From CAZQYC01 sp043746555 (lineage in GTDB: Bacteria; Pseudomonadota; Gammaproteobacteria; Steroidobacterales; Steroidobacteraceae), in NCBI GenBank assembly GCA_043746555.1, contig JAYTQU010000406.1, positions 1 through 8,709 of the forward strand: a stretch of 8,709 nucleotides of DNA. Direction: 5' to 3'. A model generated the notes under the pieces. The model was not told the origin of the DNA, made no database searches, and saw only the letters and a program-made list of their open reading frames with translations. Each line of letters starts with the position of its first letter. Within the stretch, counting starts at the first letter, position 1. Positions 1 through 6,920 of the stretch are shown here, one piece after another. The translations under genes and the position numbers were made by a program.

Positions 1-2
1 CA

Positions 3-191
3 GTGACGCGCGCCGTATATAAACGTGCTACTGCCCGACGCGACCTAATCGCGCATTTCGTATATCTCGCCGAGAACGCAGGTATCACAATGGCCGACCG
101 ATTTCTGGCAAACGCGGAAGCAAGCTTTTCTGACTTGGCGCAACACCCTTGCCTAATTCTCCTGCCTGACAGCGCACGATTGAGTACCTAG
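3..191 (+). pseudogene. RelE/ParE-family toxin remnant, internally shortened
   Basis: The 62-residue product starts at a GTG and its first ~48 residues match the N-terminal half of RelE/ParE-superfamily toxins: a basic start (YKRATARRDL), a helix with HFVYLAENAG and ADRFL, then the conserved ASFSDLAQHP stretch. Family members are usually about 95-105 residues. Here the next ~30 residues, which normally form the central beta strands with conserved basic residues, are missing; the text jumps to a segment (CLILLPDSARLS) resembling the late strand around LIFYLP, then stops. I read this as an internal deletion, so the product is probably not an active toxin. The GTG lies in a GTGA that would overlap the stop codon (TGA at 4-6) of a gene ending at the left edge; ParD-type antitoxins are commonly arranged like this, but that gene is outside the window. 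Family assignment is from remembered family pattern; the deletion is inference. Confidence 0.6.
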
Positions 192-242
192 ACGCGTGGT
201 ATCTGAAGCCTTCGCGTACGCACTTGAACTGAACGTGAGAAC

Positions 243-270
243 GAGTTGACCAGCGGTCACCCATCAACTC
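243..270. repeat. Inverted repeat with two alternative pairings
   Basis: GAGTTGA (243-249) pairs with TCAACTC (264-270), a 7-bp stem. A shorter overlapping stem, TGACC (247-251) with GGTCA (255-259) around the loop AGC, uses some of the same bases, so the two folds exclude each other. No T run follows on either strand, so this is not a standard intrinsic terminator. It could be an operator-like palindrome, a leftover of the toxin-antitoxin locus, or chance. Confidence 0.35.
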
Positions 271-404
271 TCGCCGGCGGCAAAAACTATGGACGCGTGT
301 TTAGGAGGGAACACTTTTCGAATCAGCCGCGTTACCATTTCGATATATTAAACAGACATTGCGACAATGACGTGACGTAACCGCAGCATGACTCGTGTCG
401 TCAT

Positions 405-432
405 CGCCATCGCCATCGGGATCGCGATGGCG
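405..432. repeat. 9-bp perfect inverted repeat downstream of the BrkB/YihY gene
   Basis: CGCCATCGC (405-413) and GCGATGGCG (424-432) are exact reverse complements with a 10-base spacer. The left arm sits in a short run of repeated CATCGC units (402-417). It lies about 96 bases beyond the stop of the minus-strand BrkB/YihY gene, where a transcript end would be expected. Reading the minus strand, no T tract follows the stem, so it would be at best a weak or factor-dependent terminator, or an RNA 3'-end stabilising hairpin. Confidence 0.4.
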
Positions 433-528
433 AAAAGGTCTCACACGCCGAAGTCAAATCGAGTCCGTGGGCAAGACACTCGCGTTGTCGTGAGAAAGCG
501 ATACGCGGCGCGAACTCGGGGTTGTTTA

Positions 529-1827
529 TTATTCTTCGTCGATCCACTGCTTGAGCGTTTTCGACTTGAGACTGTGGCGCATTGCTTCTTCGACGTGCTG
601 TGCAACCGCGTCGGCGGCGGGAACAAAACGAACTTGAGCGAGTGCGGCGTCATGAACGTTGCGCGTGTCGTCGAGTATGTCGGCGAGGCGAATCGACGAC
701 AGATCGCGTCCGAGCAACAACGTATCGTCTTCGCCGATAGCGATAAGGTTTGCGGCCGTGAGGCGCGCCACGATGGGTTCCAACACGGCGCTCGGTATGT
801 ACAGTCGCTCCGCCAATGAATTCAGTGTGAATCGCTCACTTGGTTGTTCGCCACTCTTCGCAAATTCCTTGCCCAATAAATACATCGTCGATAGTCCCAA
901 ACGTTCCGCCAAGTGCGGCGTGAGATGCAACGTGCCGGTGCCGGGGCGTAACGCATGCGGATGCTGCACATAAAACGCCAGTTGCGCACCGATCAACAAG
1001 ATTAGCCATGACAGGTACAGCCACATGAGCGCAAGAATGGCGACGGCGAAGCCGGCGTAGATTAGGATCGTACCGCTCGCGCCGCCGACGAACGACGCGA
1101 ACAACGCACCGCTTCCCGCCCACGCGATGCCGGCGACAACGCCGCCGATTAATGCCGCGCGCACACGTACTTTGGTGTTGGGAATGAACGCGTACAAAAA
1201 CGTGAACACGCCGGCGACCAAGATATACGGCGTCACTTTGGATATCCACAGAAGCAATGTTCCAAAGGGAGCAATGCCGGCCACGGCGCGCACGAATTTG
1301 TAGTCGCCAAGCGCCGCAAGCAATCCGAGCGCGGCGAGAATGAGCGCGGGACCAATCAACAACACGCTGATGTATTCGCTGACGCGTCGGCCAAGACTGC
1401 GCGGTTCCTTCACGCGCCAGATCATGTTAAAGCTCTCCTCGATCTTTTGGATCATGGAGACCGATGTGTACAATAAAAATACAAGGCCTATCGAACCCAG
1501 TACACCGCCGCGTACATTGTCGACAAACTCCATCGTTTGATTGGTGAGCGTGAAGGCCTTATCGCCCAGCGGTTCGAGAAATTGATACAGCACCGGTTCC
1601 AAATCGCGGTGATAGCCAAGGCCTTTGAGCACGGAAAACGACAAGGCCAACAGCGGCACAATGGACATCAAGGTCGTATAGACCAAACTCATGGCGCGCA
1701 GAGTGAGGTCGCCGCGCCACAGATCGTACGCCAGCGCATAAACGTAGCGCAGCGGTGTCATGACCCGCGATTGCATTTGGGCGTCGAATAGGCACTGTTC
1801 GAGTCGCCGCGGGAGGTTCGGTAGCAT
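529..1827 (-). CDS. BrkB/YihY-family inner-membrane protein with C-terminal winged-helix-like domain
   Basis: A 432-residue protein counted from the ATG at 1827. The family (YihY/BrkB) is an integral membrane family of uncertain function; older database names calling it ribonuclease BN are regarded as misannotation. Six hydrophobic segments are visible at about residues 46-69, 107-127, 151-174, 190-216, 223-246 and 253-286; the last carries the family-typical WLYLSWLILLIGAQ. The E. coli member is ~290 residues; this one has ~140 more. In the extension, residues ~302-387 read like the winged-helix domain of longer members (LAERLGL, then LNSLAERLYIP, then LADILDD), followed by a charged tail. 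Start choice: the frame is open upstream to a TTG at 1854 that overlaps the regulator gene, but no Shine-Dalgarno precedes it; the ATG begins 16 bases after the regulator stop and is more usual, though its own ribosome site is weak. The spacing suggests translational coupling to the regulator. Family is secure; role in the signalling pathway is inference. Confidence 0.93.
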   Translation of the reverse strand: MLPNLPRRLEQCLFDAQMQSRVMTPLRYVYALAYDLWRGDLTLRAMSLVYTTLMSIVPLLALSFSVLKGLGYHRDLEPVLYQFLEPLGDKAFTLTNQTMEFVDNVRGGVLGSIGLVFLLYTSVSMIQKIEESFNMIWRVKEPRSLGRRVSEYISVLLIGPALILAALGLLAALGDYKFVRAVAGIAPFGTLLLWISKVTPYILVAGVFTFLYAFIPNTKVRVRAALIGGVVAGIAWAGSGALFASFVGGASGTILIYAGFAVAILALMWLYLSWLILLIGAQLAFYVQHPHALRPGTGTLHLTPHLAERLGLSTMYLLGKEFAKSGEQPSERFTLNSLAERLYIPSAVLEPIVARLTAANLIAIGEDDTLLLGRDLSSIRLADILDDTRNVHDAALAQVRFVPAADAVAQHVEEAMRHSLKSKTLKQWIDEE

Positions 1828-1843
1828 ACTCAGAGCGCTATCT

Positions 1844-2272
1844 TCATGGCGCAAGATTCACGATGGTCCAATAAAGTCCGAGCTGCGCAGTCGCGCGGGT
1901 GAACTCGTCCATTTTGACCGGCTTGCGCACATAGCTGTTGCCGCCAAGATTGTAAGTCGCGAGGATATCGGAGTCTTCCGCCGACGAAGTGAGCACCACC
2001 ACCGGCAACGTGCGCGTGCGCGCATGATCGCGAATGCGCTTGAGTACGCCCAAGCCGTCGATCTTGGGTAACTTCAGATCCAAGATTACCACCGCAGGGA
2101 GCGGCGTCGCACTCGACTGTTCGCCATGCAGATAATCGAGCGCCTCGACGCCATCGCGCGCCACGATAATCTCGTTGGCGAGATTGCACTGTTTAAGGCT
2201 GCGCATTGTTAGTTCTTCGTCGTCGACATTGTCTTCGACCAACAAAATAGGGCGGTGTTTGTGTGTGCTCAT
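1844..2272 (-). CDS. Stand-alone response regulator receiver domain (CheY/Rcp1-like)
   Basis: A 142-residue single-domain receiver, cytoplasmic, expected to accept a phosphoryl group from a histidine kinase. All receiver hallmarks are visible: the acidic pair E13-D14 after the first strand (ILLVEDN), the phospho-acceptor D65 in VVILDLKLP, the switch threonine T95 in VVLTSS, and K117 in VRKP. Y114 stands near the usual aromatic switch position. There is no DNA-binding or enzymatic domain after the receiver. The longer spacing around HGEQSSATPLP before D65 is typical of the Rcp1-like group that pairs with phytochrome-type kinases. It starts 47 bases after the multi-PAS kinase gene and ends 16 bases before the BrkB/YihY gene, so the kinase is the obvious partner. 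The ATG at 2272 has only a weak AGAG upstream. Output is unknown; action by protein-protein contact or as a phosphate relay or sink is inferred from the missing output domain. Confidence 0.95.
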   Translation of the reverse strand: MSTHKHRPILLVEDNVDDEELTMRSLKQCNLANEIIVARDGVEALDYLHGEQSSATPLPAVVILDLKLPKIDGLGVLKRIRDHARTRTLPVVVLTSSAEDSDILATYNLGGNSYVRKPVKMDEFTRATAQLGLYWTIVNLAP

Positions 2273-2282
2273 GACGAACGCT

Positions 2283-2321
2283 CTAACTGGAAACTGTAGC
2301 GCGAGATACTAACCGGAAACT
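2283..2321. repeat. Pair of 13-base direct repeats between kinase and regulator genes
   Basis: CTAACTGGAAACT (2283-2295) and CTAACCGGAAACT (2309-2321) agree at 12 of 13 positions and start 26 bases apart. The right copy covers the first base of the kinase stop-codon triplet region (2320-2322), and the left copy ends about 10 bases upstream of the regulator start on the minus strand. It may be a small duplication that lengthened the spacer, or a two-site binding element on neighbouring faces of the helix. No function is known to me. Confidence 0.45.
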
Positions 2322-5300
2322 ATTTGGCGTCGTCCGCAAACGTGAAATAAAAAGTCGCGCCGCGATCGATCTCGGACTCGGCCCAAATACGGCCATGATG
2401 ACGTTGGACGATTCGTTGCACGGTGGCGAGTCCGACGCCGGTGCCGGGAAAATCGCTGGCAGAGTGCAGTCGCTGAAAAACGCCGAACAAGTTGGTCGCA
2501 TATTTCGGATCGAACCCGACACCGTTGTCGTTGACGAAGAACACGCCGCGACCGTCGATGCGCTTATGTCCGACGCGAATCGCCGCCCGTTCGCGCGTAC
2601 CGGTAAACTTCACTGCGTTTTCGATCAAATTTTCCAACGCGACTTCCACCAATCGCGGATCGGCGATTGTTTTCATGCGTGGATCGACCGAAATTTCAAT
2701 GACGCGATCCGCAAAGCGCTCCCGATGACGTGTTACGATTGCTTTCGATAGCGCCGAGATGTCCACGCTTTCGCGCTTCAAATCGGCGCGGCTTACGCGG
2801 GCGAGGCTGAGCAAATCGTCGATCAGATTCGCCATGCGCTCGACGCCGGCGGTAATACGCTGCAAATAACGCCGCGCGGCGGCGTCGAGCGCGGTCTTGT
2901 ATTCGGTTTCCAATATGCTGGAAAAACCTGCGATCGCGCGCAGCGGCGCGCGCAGGTCGTGCGACACCGAGTAACTAAAAGCTTCCAATTCCCGATTGCT
3001 GATTTCCAGTTCGCGCGTGCGCGCGGCGACGCGATCTTCAAGTGTCGCGTACAACCGAATGTTTTCGATGGAGACGGATGCGAGTCCGGCAAGTTGATTA
3101 AGTACTTGCAAATCGCTCTCGGTGAAATCGCCCTCGGCCTTGTCGGAGATTTCGAGCAAGCCTAAATTGTTGCCGTCGCGCGAGATCAATGGTGCGCCCA
3201 TCCAACCGCGCAGCGGATGACGCAGATCGTCGTGTTGCGTCAATCCGGACAAGTGCGGTTCGGCGTTCATTGTCGCCGCGGTAATCCGCCGTGGCGTATT
3301 GGTGGCGAGGACTTGGGCGTGCAGTTCGGGAGTGCTAAGCAGCGCCGCGGGTCCGCGTTGCGCGCCGTAGTGTTCTGCGTACGACGTCGCCACGGTTTCC
3401 TCGGGCGCTAACAAAGGATCCACCACCATTGCCGCCGCCGCATTCGCGTCCAACAAATTGCGCATCGAGGTGGCTAGATATTTGAGGAGCTCGTGAAGCG
3501 ATAGCAGCGAGCTCACGTTGTGAGCGATTTCCGATAGTGAGTGTAGTTGCATCGTGTACTGCTGTCGATCGGCCTCGGCTGCGCGTCGCGAGGTGATGTC
3601 GAGCAGCATGCCGACGATGCCGATCACTTTGCCGTCGGCATCGCGTTTCACTGCACCGCGATTTTCCACGTGCACATAGTGGCCGTCGCGATGCCGAATG
3701 CGATGCTCGATCGTGTACTGAGCCGTGGTTTCAAGCGACGGCCCAACTGCATTGCGTATGGTATCTACGTCGTCGGGATGAATTAGAAAGAATCGATCGT
3801 TCATCTGCAGCTCGCGCAAATCGGCAAGCGAGTAACCGAGCGCCTGTTCGGTTGCGCCGGCGAACCGCAATTCAACGATCTTGAGATCCGCGCCGATTAC
3901 AAATTCGTAAACGATTTGGTGGGCTTGCTCCGCCGCCAGTCGAAAGCGCTCTTCGCTTTCTTGCAGCCGCGCCTCGGCGGACTTGCGTTCGCTGATGTCG
4001 GTGATGGCGATGACTTCGCGTTCGGCTCGGCCGTCCGCGCCGGGGAGGAACACTCCGCGCGACGCGATGTAGATATAGTGTCCGCCACGATGCCGTCGCC
4101 GGTGTTCGACGTAGTAGCTCGACAACGTTCGTTCCGCTTCGTCCACAGCGGCGAAGAAATGCGCGCGATCTTCCGGATGGATCATCGCGTCGTTGCGGTT
4201 AAGCGGTCGACTTTCGAGTTGGTCTTTTGTGTAACCGAAGATCTGTTCCACGGGACCGAACACGCGGATGCGACCGCTAGCCGTTTCCCGTTCGATGATG
4301 ACCGCACCGACTTGACCGGCGATGATGCGGTAGCGTTCTTCACTGCGACGCAGTGCGATCTCTTGTTGTCGAACGGCCGTTAAGTCGATCAGCGCGCCGA
4401 TCATGCGCGCGACGCCGCGCTGCTCGTCGGCAAGATGTCTGCCGCGATCCAACACCGGCACGTAAGAACCGTCTTTTCGGCGTAGACGGTAGTCCACGGT
4501 GTGCGGTTGTTCCGTTTCTAAACAACGCTCGAAAATTTGTAGAACGTGGGTGGCGTCTTCGGGATGCACAAGGCGCATCCAACCTTGAAATCCGTCGCTG
4601 GATAATTCTTCGGGTTCGTAACCGGTGAGCGCTCTAATCGCGCCAACCCAATTGACGTGGCCGCCGTCCAGTCGCTGAGCGTCCGGTTGATATTCGTACA
4701 CGGCGCAGCCCGCCTGAGCGACGCCGATGCGAAAGGTGTCTTCGGCGTGATGCCGCTGTAACTGCAAATCGTGTTCGGCGGTGACGTCGCGAATCGCGCA
4801 GTAGAACAACTGCTCGCTGGGCGACCAGCGCGACAGGCTTTGCAAATAAATTCGCCGACCGTCATCGCGGGTGAACGGCGTTGCCGCTGTCGCCACCGTG
4901 GCAGCATCAAAATCGGAAACGATCGCTTGCGCCGGCGTATGGGCGAGCCAACCGTGCCGCACTTCATCGCGGTGTTGGGGTGGCACGAAATCGAGCAGCG
5001 ATCGGCCGGATAGTAAGCGCGACGGAATGCCCAAGATACGTTGTGCGGCATCGTTAGCCGTCACGATGTCGCCGTCCGCGCGTAGCGTACAAATCATGTC
5101 GGACGATTGATTGAGGATTCGTTCGCGCTCCTGAAAGAGCGACTGAACGCGGCGCTCGTTGTAGAGCGCAAACATGAGTAGCAACAAACTGGCCCATGCA
5201 AAAACCAATACCAACAGGGGTGTGAAGCCCAGCGCGCGGTCGATGATCTTTCTACCCGGTGCGATTTCGAACGTGTACTCGATTTGCCGCGAAAACGGCA

Positions 5301-6765
5301 GCGTAGCGGTTTGTTGAAATCGCGATTCCCGTAAATCGATGCCGTCTCGCGCCGACCGCTCAAAGATAACTTGTTCGCCGATCAGCAATCGAATGTGAAA
5401 ATCGGGCGCAATCGGCGCGAGTATCTGCGCCATGCTGACATCGCGTCGGTACAGTAACCAAAACACGCCGAGTGGCGTACCCGCAGCGGAGAATATCGGC
5501 GTTGCCGTGTAAGTGAATATCGCACCGGCGGAACGGGAAATTACGGTGCCGCGCTGACGTGTTTTGGTGGTGAGCACCGCTTGGGCCAGCGTCGCGCGCG
5601 TCGCGTCGTCGCCGAGATATTCCGCAAAGTCGGCGCCGTTTCCGAGCGCGAATCGATTGCCCGCATTGCCTGGCTGAGATAACGTGGTGCCGGCTACAGT
5701 TGCGCCAGGGAGCGTGGTGGCGGTAGCGGCGAAGGTCGAGTAGGCGAGGGTCTCGCGACTAGCAAGTTTTAACACGCGCCCTCTATCGTCGAGCATCGCG
5801 ATGGCAACAATGGCGCGTCGCTGACGCATGTAGGCGCTCGCGTCGTTGAGAAACAATTCATCGGACACGCGCCAGTTCATGCCGCGCCAATGACCTGAGA
5901 GCAAGTCGGCGGCATTCGAGCTGTCTGCTAAACCGGCTCGAACCGCGCGCGTCGTCTCGTCGCCGGCGAATGCGACATCGGAACGGAGTTGTCGAATTTC
6001 AGCCGCGCGAACCGCGTACCAAAGTCCTAGCGTTGCAGCGATTGCGACGACCAACAGCAGCGAGCGCCATCTCGCGCCGCGCCCGGCGGCAAGTGAGATT
6101 CGCGCAGCGCGTGCGTTGATTAGTCCTATGCCCAACAACACGAGAGCTATCGAAACGGCGAGTTCGGCTAGTTTGTTTCCGACTGCCGCGCCGATATCGT
6201 TTGAAACCATCGCCAACACGAGCACGTGCGGAACAGGCCACGTAATTAATAACACGCCGGTTGCCCAAGCAAATGGGCCTGTATTGGCGGCGAATCTCTC
6301 GATTGCCAACAGGAGGATCGCGAGCGACGCCAATGCAATCGGAATGGTTGCTTCGACGGCCGTGAACGGCGGGAACCATTCGAGTGGCGTACGTTGTTCG
6401 CCGAATAAGGAAATATTAATGAGCGGTGCCACACCCACAACCCAAGCAATAATGGTTGACGCCACGGTGACAACGACCGGCGCGGTCAGTGCGATTGTTA
6501 CCCATCTCTTGCGCGATACAAACCACAGTGCGAGTGCGCACAACAAAATCATCACTGACCCGCCGCCTCGCAGCGGCAGAAAGAGTGGATCGGCGTGCGC
6601 AGTCGGCGCGAACCGAGCCCAGGACAATAACGCAGCGACGGTTGACAACGCCGCCATCGTAGCGATATCCGCTATGCGATTTCGCCGCGCTTCGTTTGGC
6701 GCAGTCGACGTTGTCGTTGCCGATGTAGTCGTTGAGACCGTCGTAGGTAATGCAGATGCCGGCAT
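2320..6765 (-). CDS. Multi-sensor membrane histidine kinase (8 TM, 4 PAS, GAF, HisKA, HATPase)
   Basis: A 1481-residue sensor kinase predicted to autophosphorylate on H1269. Order: a Thr/Ser-rich tail (1-30); about seven membrane segments (roughly 33-50, 70-84, 89-113, 133-155, 164-188, 200-217, 233-253); a ~257-residue, probably extracytoplasmic region (254-510) of CHASE/Cache-like size but not recognised; a last membrane segment (511-534); PAS1 (~545-663); three PAS_3-like modules (~678-798, 808-925, 938-1058), each with HPED or HPDD and a following R-x-R/H-x-D/G-G-x-Y motif; GAF (~1074-1237); a coiled linker; HisKA with SHDLRAPLR; and the ATPase domain with N box N1383 (IENAVKF), G1 box DNGVGFD (1413-1419), F box LFGVFQRLH (1426-1434) and G2 box GTGVGLA (1441-1447). 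No essential residue is missing and there is no fused receiver, so it needs a separate partner, presumably the regulator 47 bases downstream. The kinase core resembles that of phytochrome-like kinases. The ATG at 6765 lacks a clear ribosome site; M37 (at 6657) is an alternative but would remove the tail. Confidence 0.95.
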   Translation of the reverse strand: MPASALPTTVSTTTSATTTSTAPNEARRNRIADIATMAALSTVAALLSWARFAPTAHADPLFLPLRGGGSVMILLCALALWFVSRKRWVTIALTAPVVVTVASTIIAWVVGVAPLINISLFGEQRTPLEWFPPFTAVEATIPIALASLAILLLAIERFAANTGPFAWATGVLLITWPVPHVLVLAMVSNDIGAAVGNKLAELAVSIALVLLGIGLINARAARISLAAGRGARWRSLLLVVAIAATLGLWYAVRAAEIRQLRSDVAFAGDETTRAVRAGLADSSNAADLLSGHWRGMNWRVSDELFLNDASAYMRQRRAIVAIAMLDDRGRVLKLASRETLAYSTFAATATTLPGATVAGTTLSQPGNAGNRFALGNGADFAEYLGDDATRATLAQAVLTTKTRQRGTVISRSAGAIFTYTATPIFSAAGTPLGVFWLLYRRDVSMAQILAPIAPDFHIRLLIGEQVIFERSARDGIDLRESRFQQTATLPFSRQIEYTFEIAPGRKIIDRALGFTPLLVLVFAWASLLLLMFALYNERRVQSLFQERERILNQSSDMICTLRADGDIVTANDAAQRILGIPSRLLSGRSLLDFVPPQHRDEVRHGWLAHTPAQAIVSDFDAATVATAATPFTRDDGRRIYLQSLSRWSPSEQLFYCAIRDVTAEHDLQLQRHHAEDTFRIGVAQAGCAVYEYQPDAQRLDGGHVNWVGAIRALTGYEPEELSSDGFQGWMRLVHPEDATHVLQIFERCLETEQPHTVDYRLRRKDGSYVPVLDRGRHLADEQRGVARMIGALIDLTAVRQQEIALRRSEERYRIIAGQVGAVIIERETASGRIRVFGPVEQIFGYTKDQLESRPLNRNDAMIHPEDRAHFFAAVDEAERTLSSYYVEHRRRHRGGHYIYIASRGVFLPGADGRAEREVIAITDISERKSAEARLQESEERFRLAAEQAHQIVYEFVIGADLKIVELRFAGATEQALGYSLADLRELQMNDRFFLIHPDDVDTIRNAVGPSLETTAQYTIEHRIRHRDGHYVHVENRGAVKRDADGKVIGIVGMLLDITSRRAAEADRQQYTMQLHSLSEIAHNVSSLLSLHELLKYLATSMRNLLDANAAAAMVVDPLLAPEETVATSYAEHYGAQRGPAALLSTPELHAQVLATNTPRRITAATMNAEPHLSGLTQHDDLRHPLRGWMGAPLISRDGNNLGLLEISDKAEGDFTESDLQVLNQLAGLASVSIENIRLYATLEDRVAARTRELEISNRELEAFSYSVSHDLRAPLRAIAGFSSILETEYKTALDAAARRYLQRITAGVERMANLIDDLLSLARVSRADLKRESVDISALSKAIVTRHRERFADRVIEISVDPRMKTIADPRLVEVALENLIENAVKFTGTRERAAIRVGHKRIDGRGVFFVNDNGVGFDPKYATNLFGVFQRLHSASDFPGTGVGLATVQRIVQRHHGRIWAESEIDRGATFYFTFADDAK

Positions 6766-6920
6766 TGCAATATGCGATTTGTTGTCTTGATTGCTGGGCC
6801 ATATTTTCGTTGGACGATGTGCGGCGGTGACGCAGCATCAACGTCGAGCGAATGGTAACGCAATCCGTTACTCGCGTTGCGAATCGAGGCGCGATTTATC
6901 GCCGGTGCGCAATGCGAGAT
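6766..6920 (-). other. 155-base spacer between GGDEF-EAL and kinase genes
   Basis: This gap is the widest in the minus-strand series and is where a separate kinase promoter could lie. It contains a small inverted repeat, GTAACG (6855-6860) and CGTTAC (6866-6871) with a 5-base loop, but no T run follows on the minus strand, so it is not a clear terminator. I could not pick out a convincing -35/-10 pair. No coding sequence fits here; whether the kinase is co-transcribed with the upstream gene cannot be decided from sequence. Confidence 0.4.

Larger units (their letters stand above)
192..528. other. Intergenic region without a recognisable gene
   Basis: These 337 bases separate the plus-strand toxin remnant from the 3' end of the minus-strand BrkB/YihY gene. 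No reading frame here looks like a protein: the longest plus-strand frame (from 388) runs on into the antisense strand of the BrkB/YihY gene. No tRNA-like fold was noticed. The stretch holds two inverted repeats (243-270 and 405-432) and an isolated AGGAGG at 303-308 with no start codon at a useful distance. Any terminator for the minus-strand gene series should lie here, but no hairpin followed by a T run was seen on either strand. Confidence 0.6.

Noticed and set aside
303..308. A perfect AGGAGG Shine-Dalgarno-like sequence on the plus strand.
   Set aside because: No ATG, GTG or TTG lies 4-14 bases downstream; the nearest ATG (368-370 region) leads almost at once to a stop. Small frames around it (for example ATG at 289, 20 codons) resemble nothing known.
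388..819. A 143-codon plus-strand open frame crossing the end of the BrkB/YihY gene.
   Set aside because: Most of it is antisense to the conserved C-terminal part of the BrkB/YihY gene, it has no recognisable motif, and no ribosome site precedes it.
1828..1854. TTG start at 1854 for the BrkB/YihY gene, giving 441 residues and overlap with the regulator gene.
   Set aside because: No ribosome site precedes it, the added nine residues are not typical of the family, and an ATG lies just after the regulator stop. It cannot be fully excluded.
6116..6790. A 224-codon plus-strand open frame opposite the kinase N-terminus.
   Set aside because: It is the antisense shadow of the membrane-segment part of the kinase. 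Its composition (rich in Ala, Thr, Asn, Val without domain pattern) does not resemble a protein family, and the kinase reading is unmistakable.
6855..6871. Small inverted repeat in the GGDEF-EAL/kinase spacer as an intrinsic terminator.
   Set aside because: The stem is only 6 bp and no T run follows on the minus strand.
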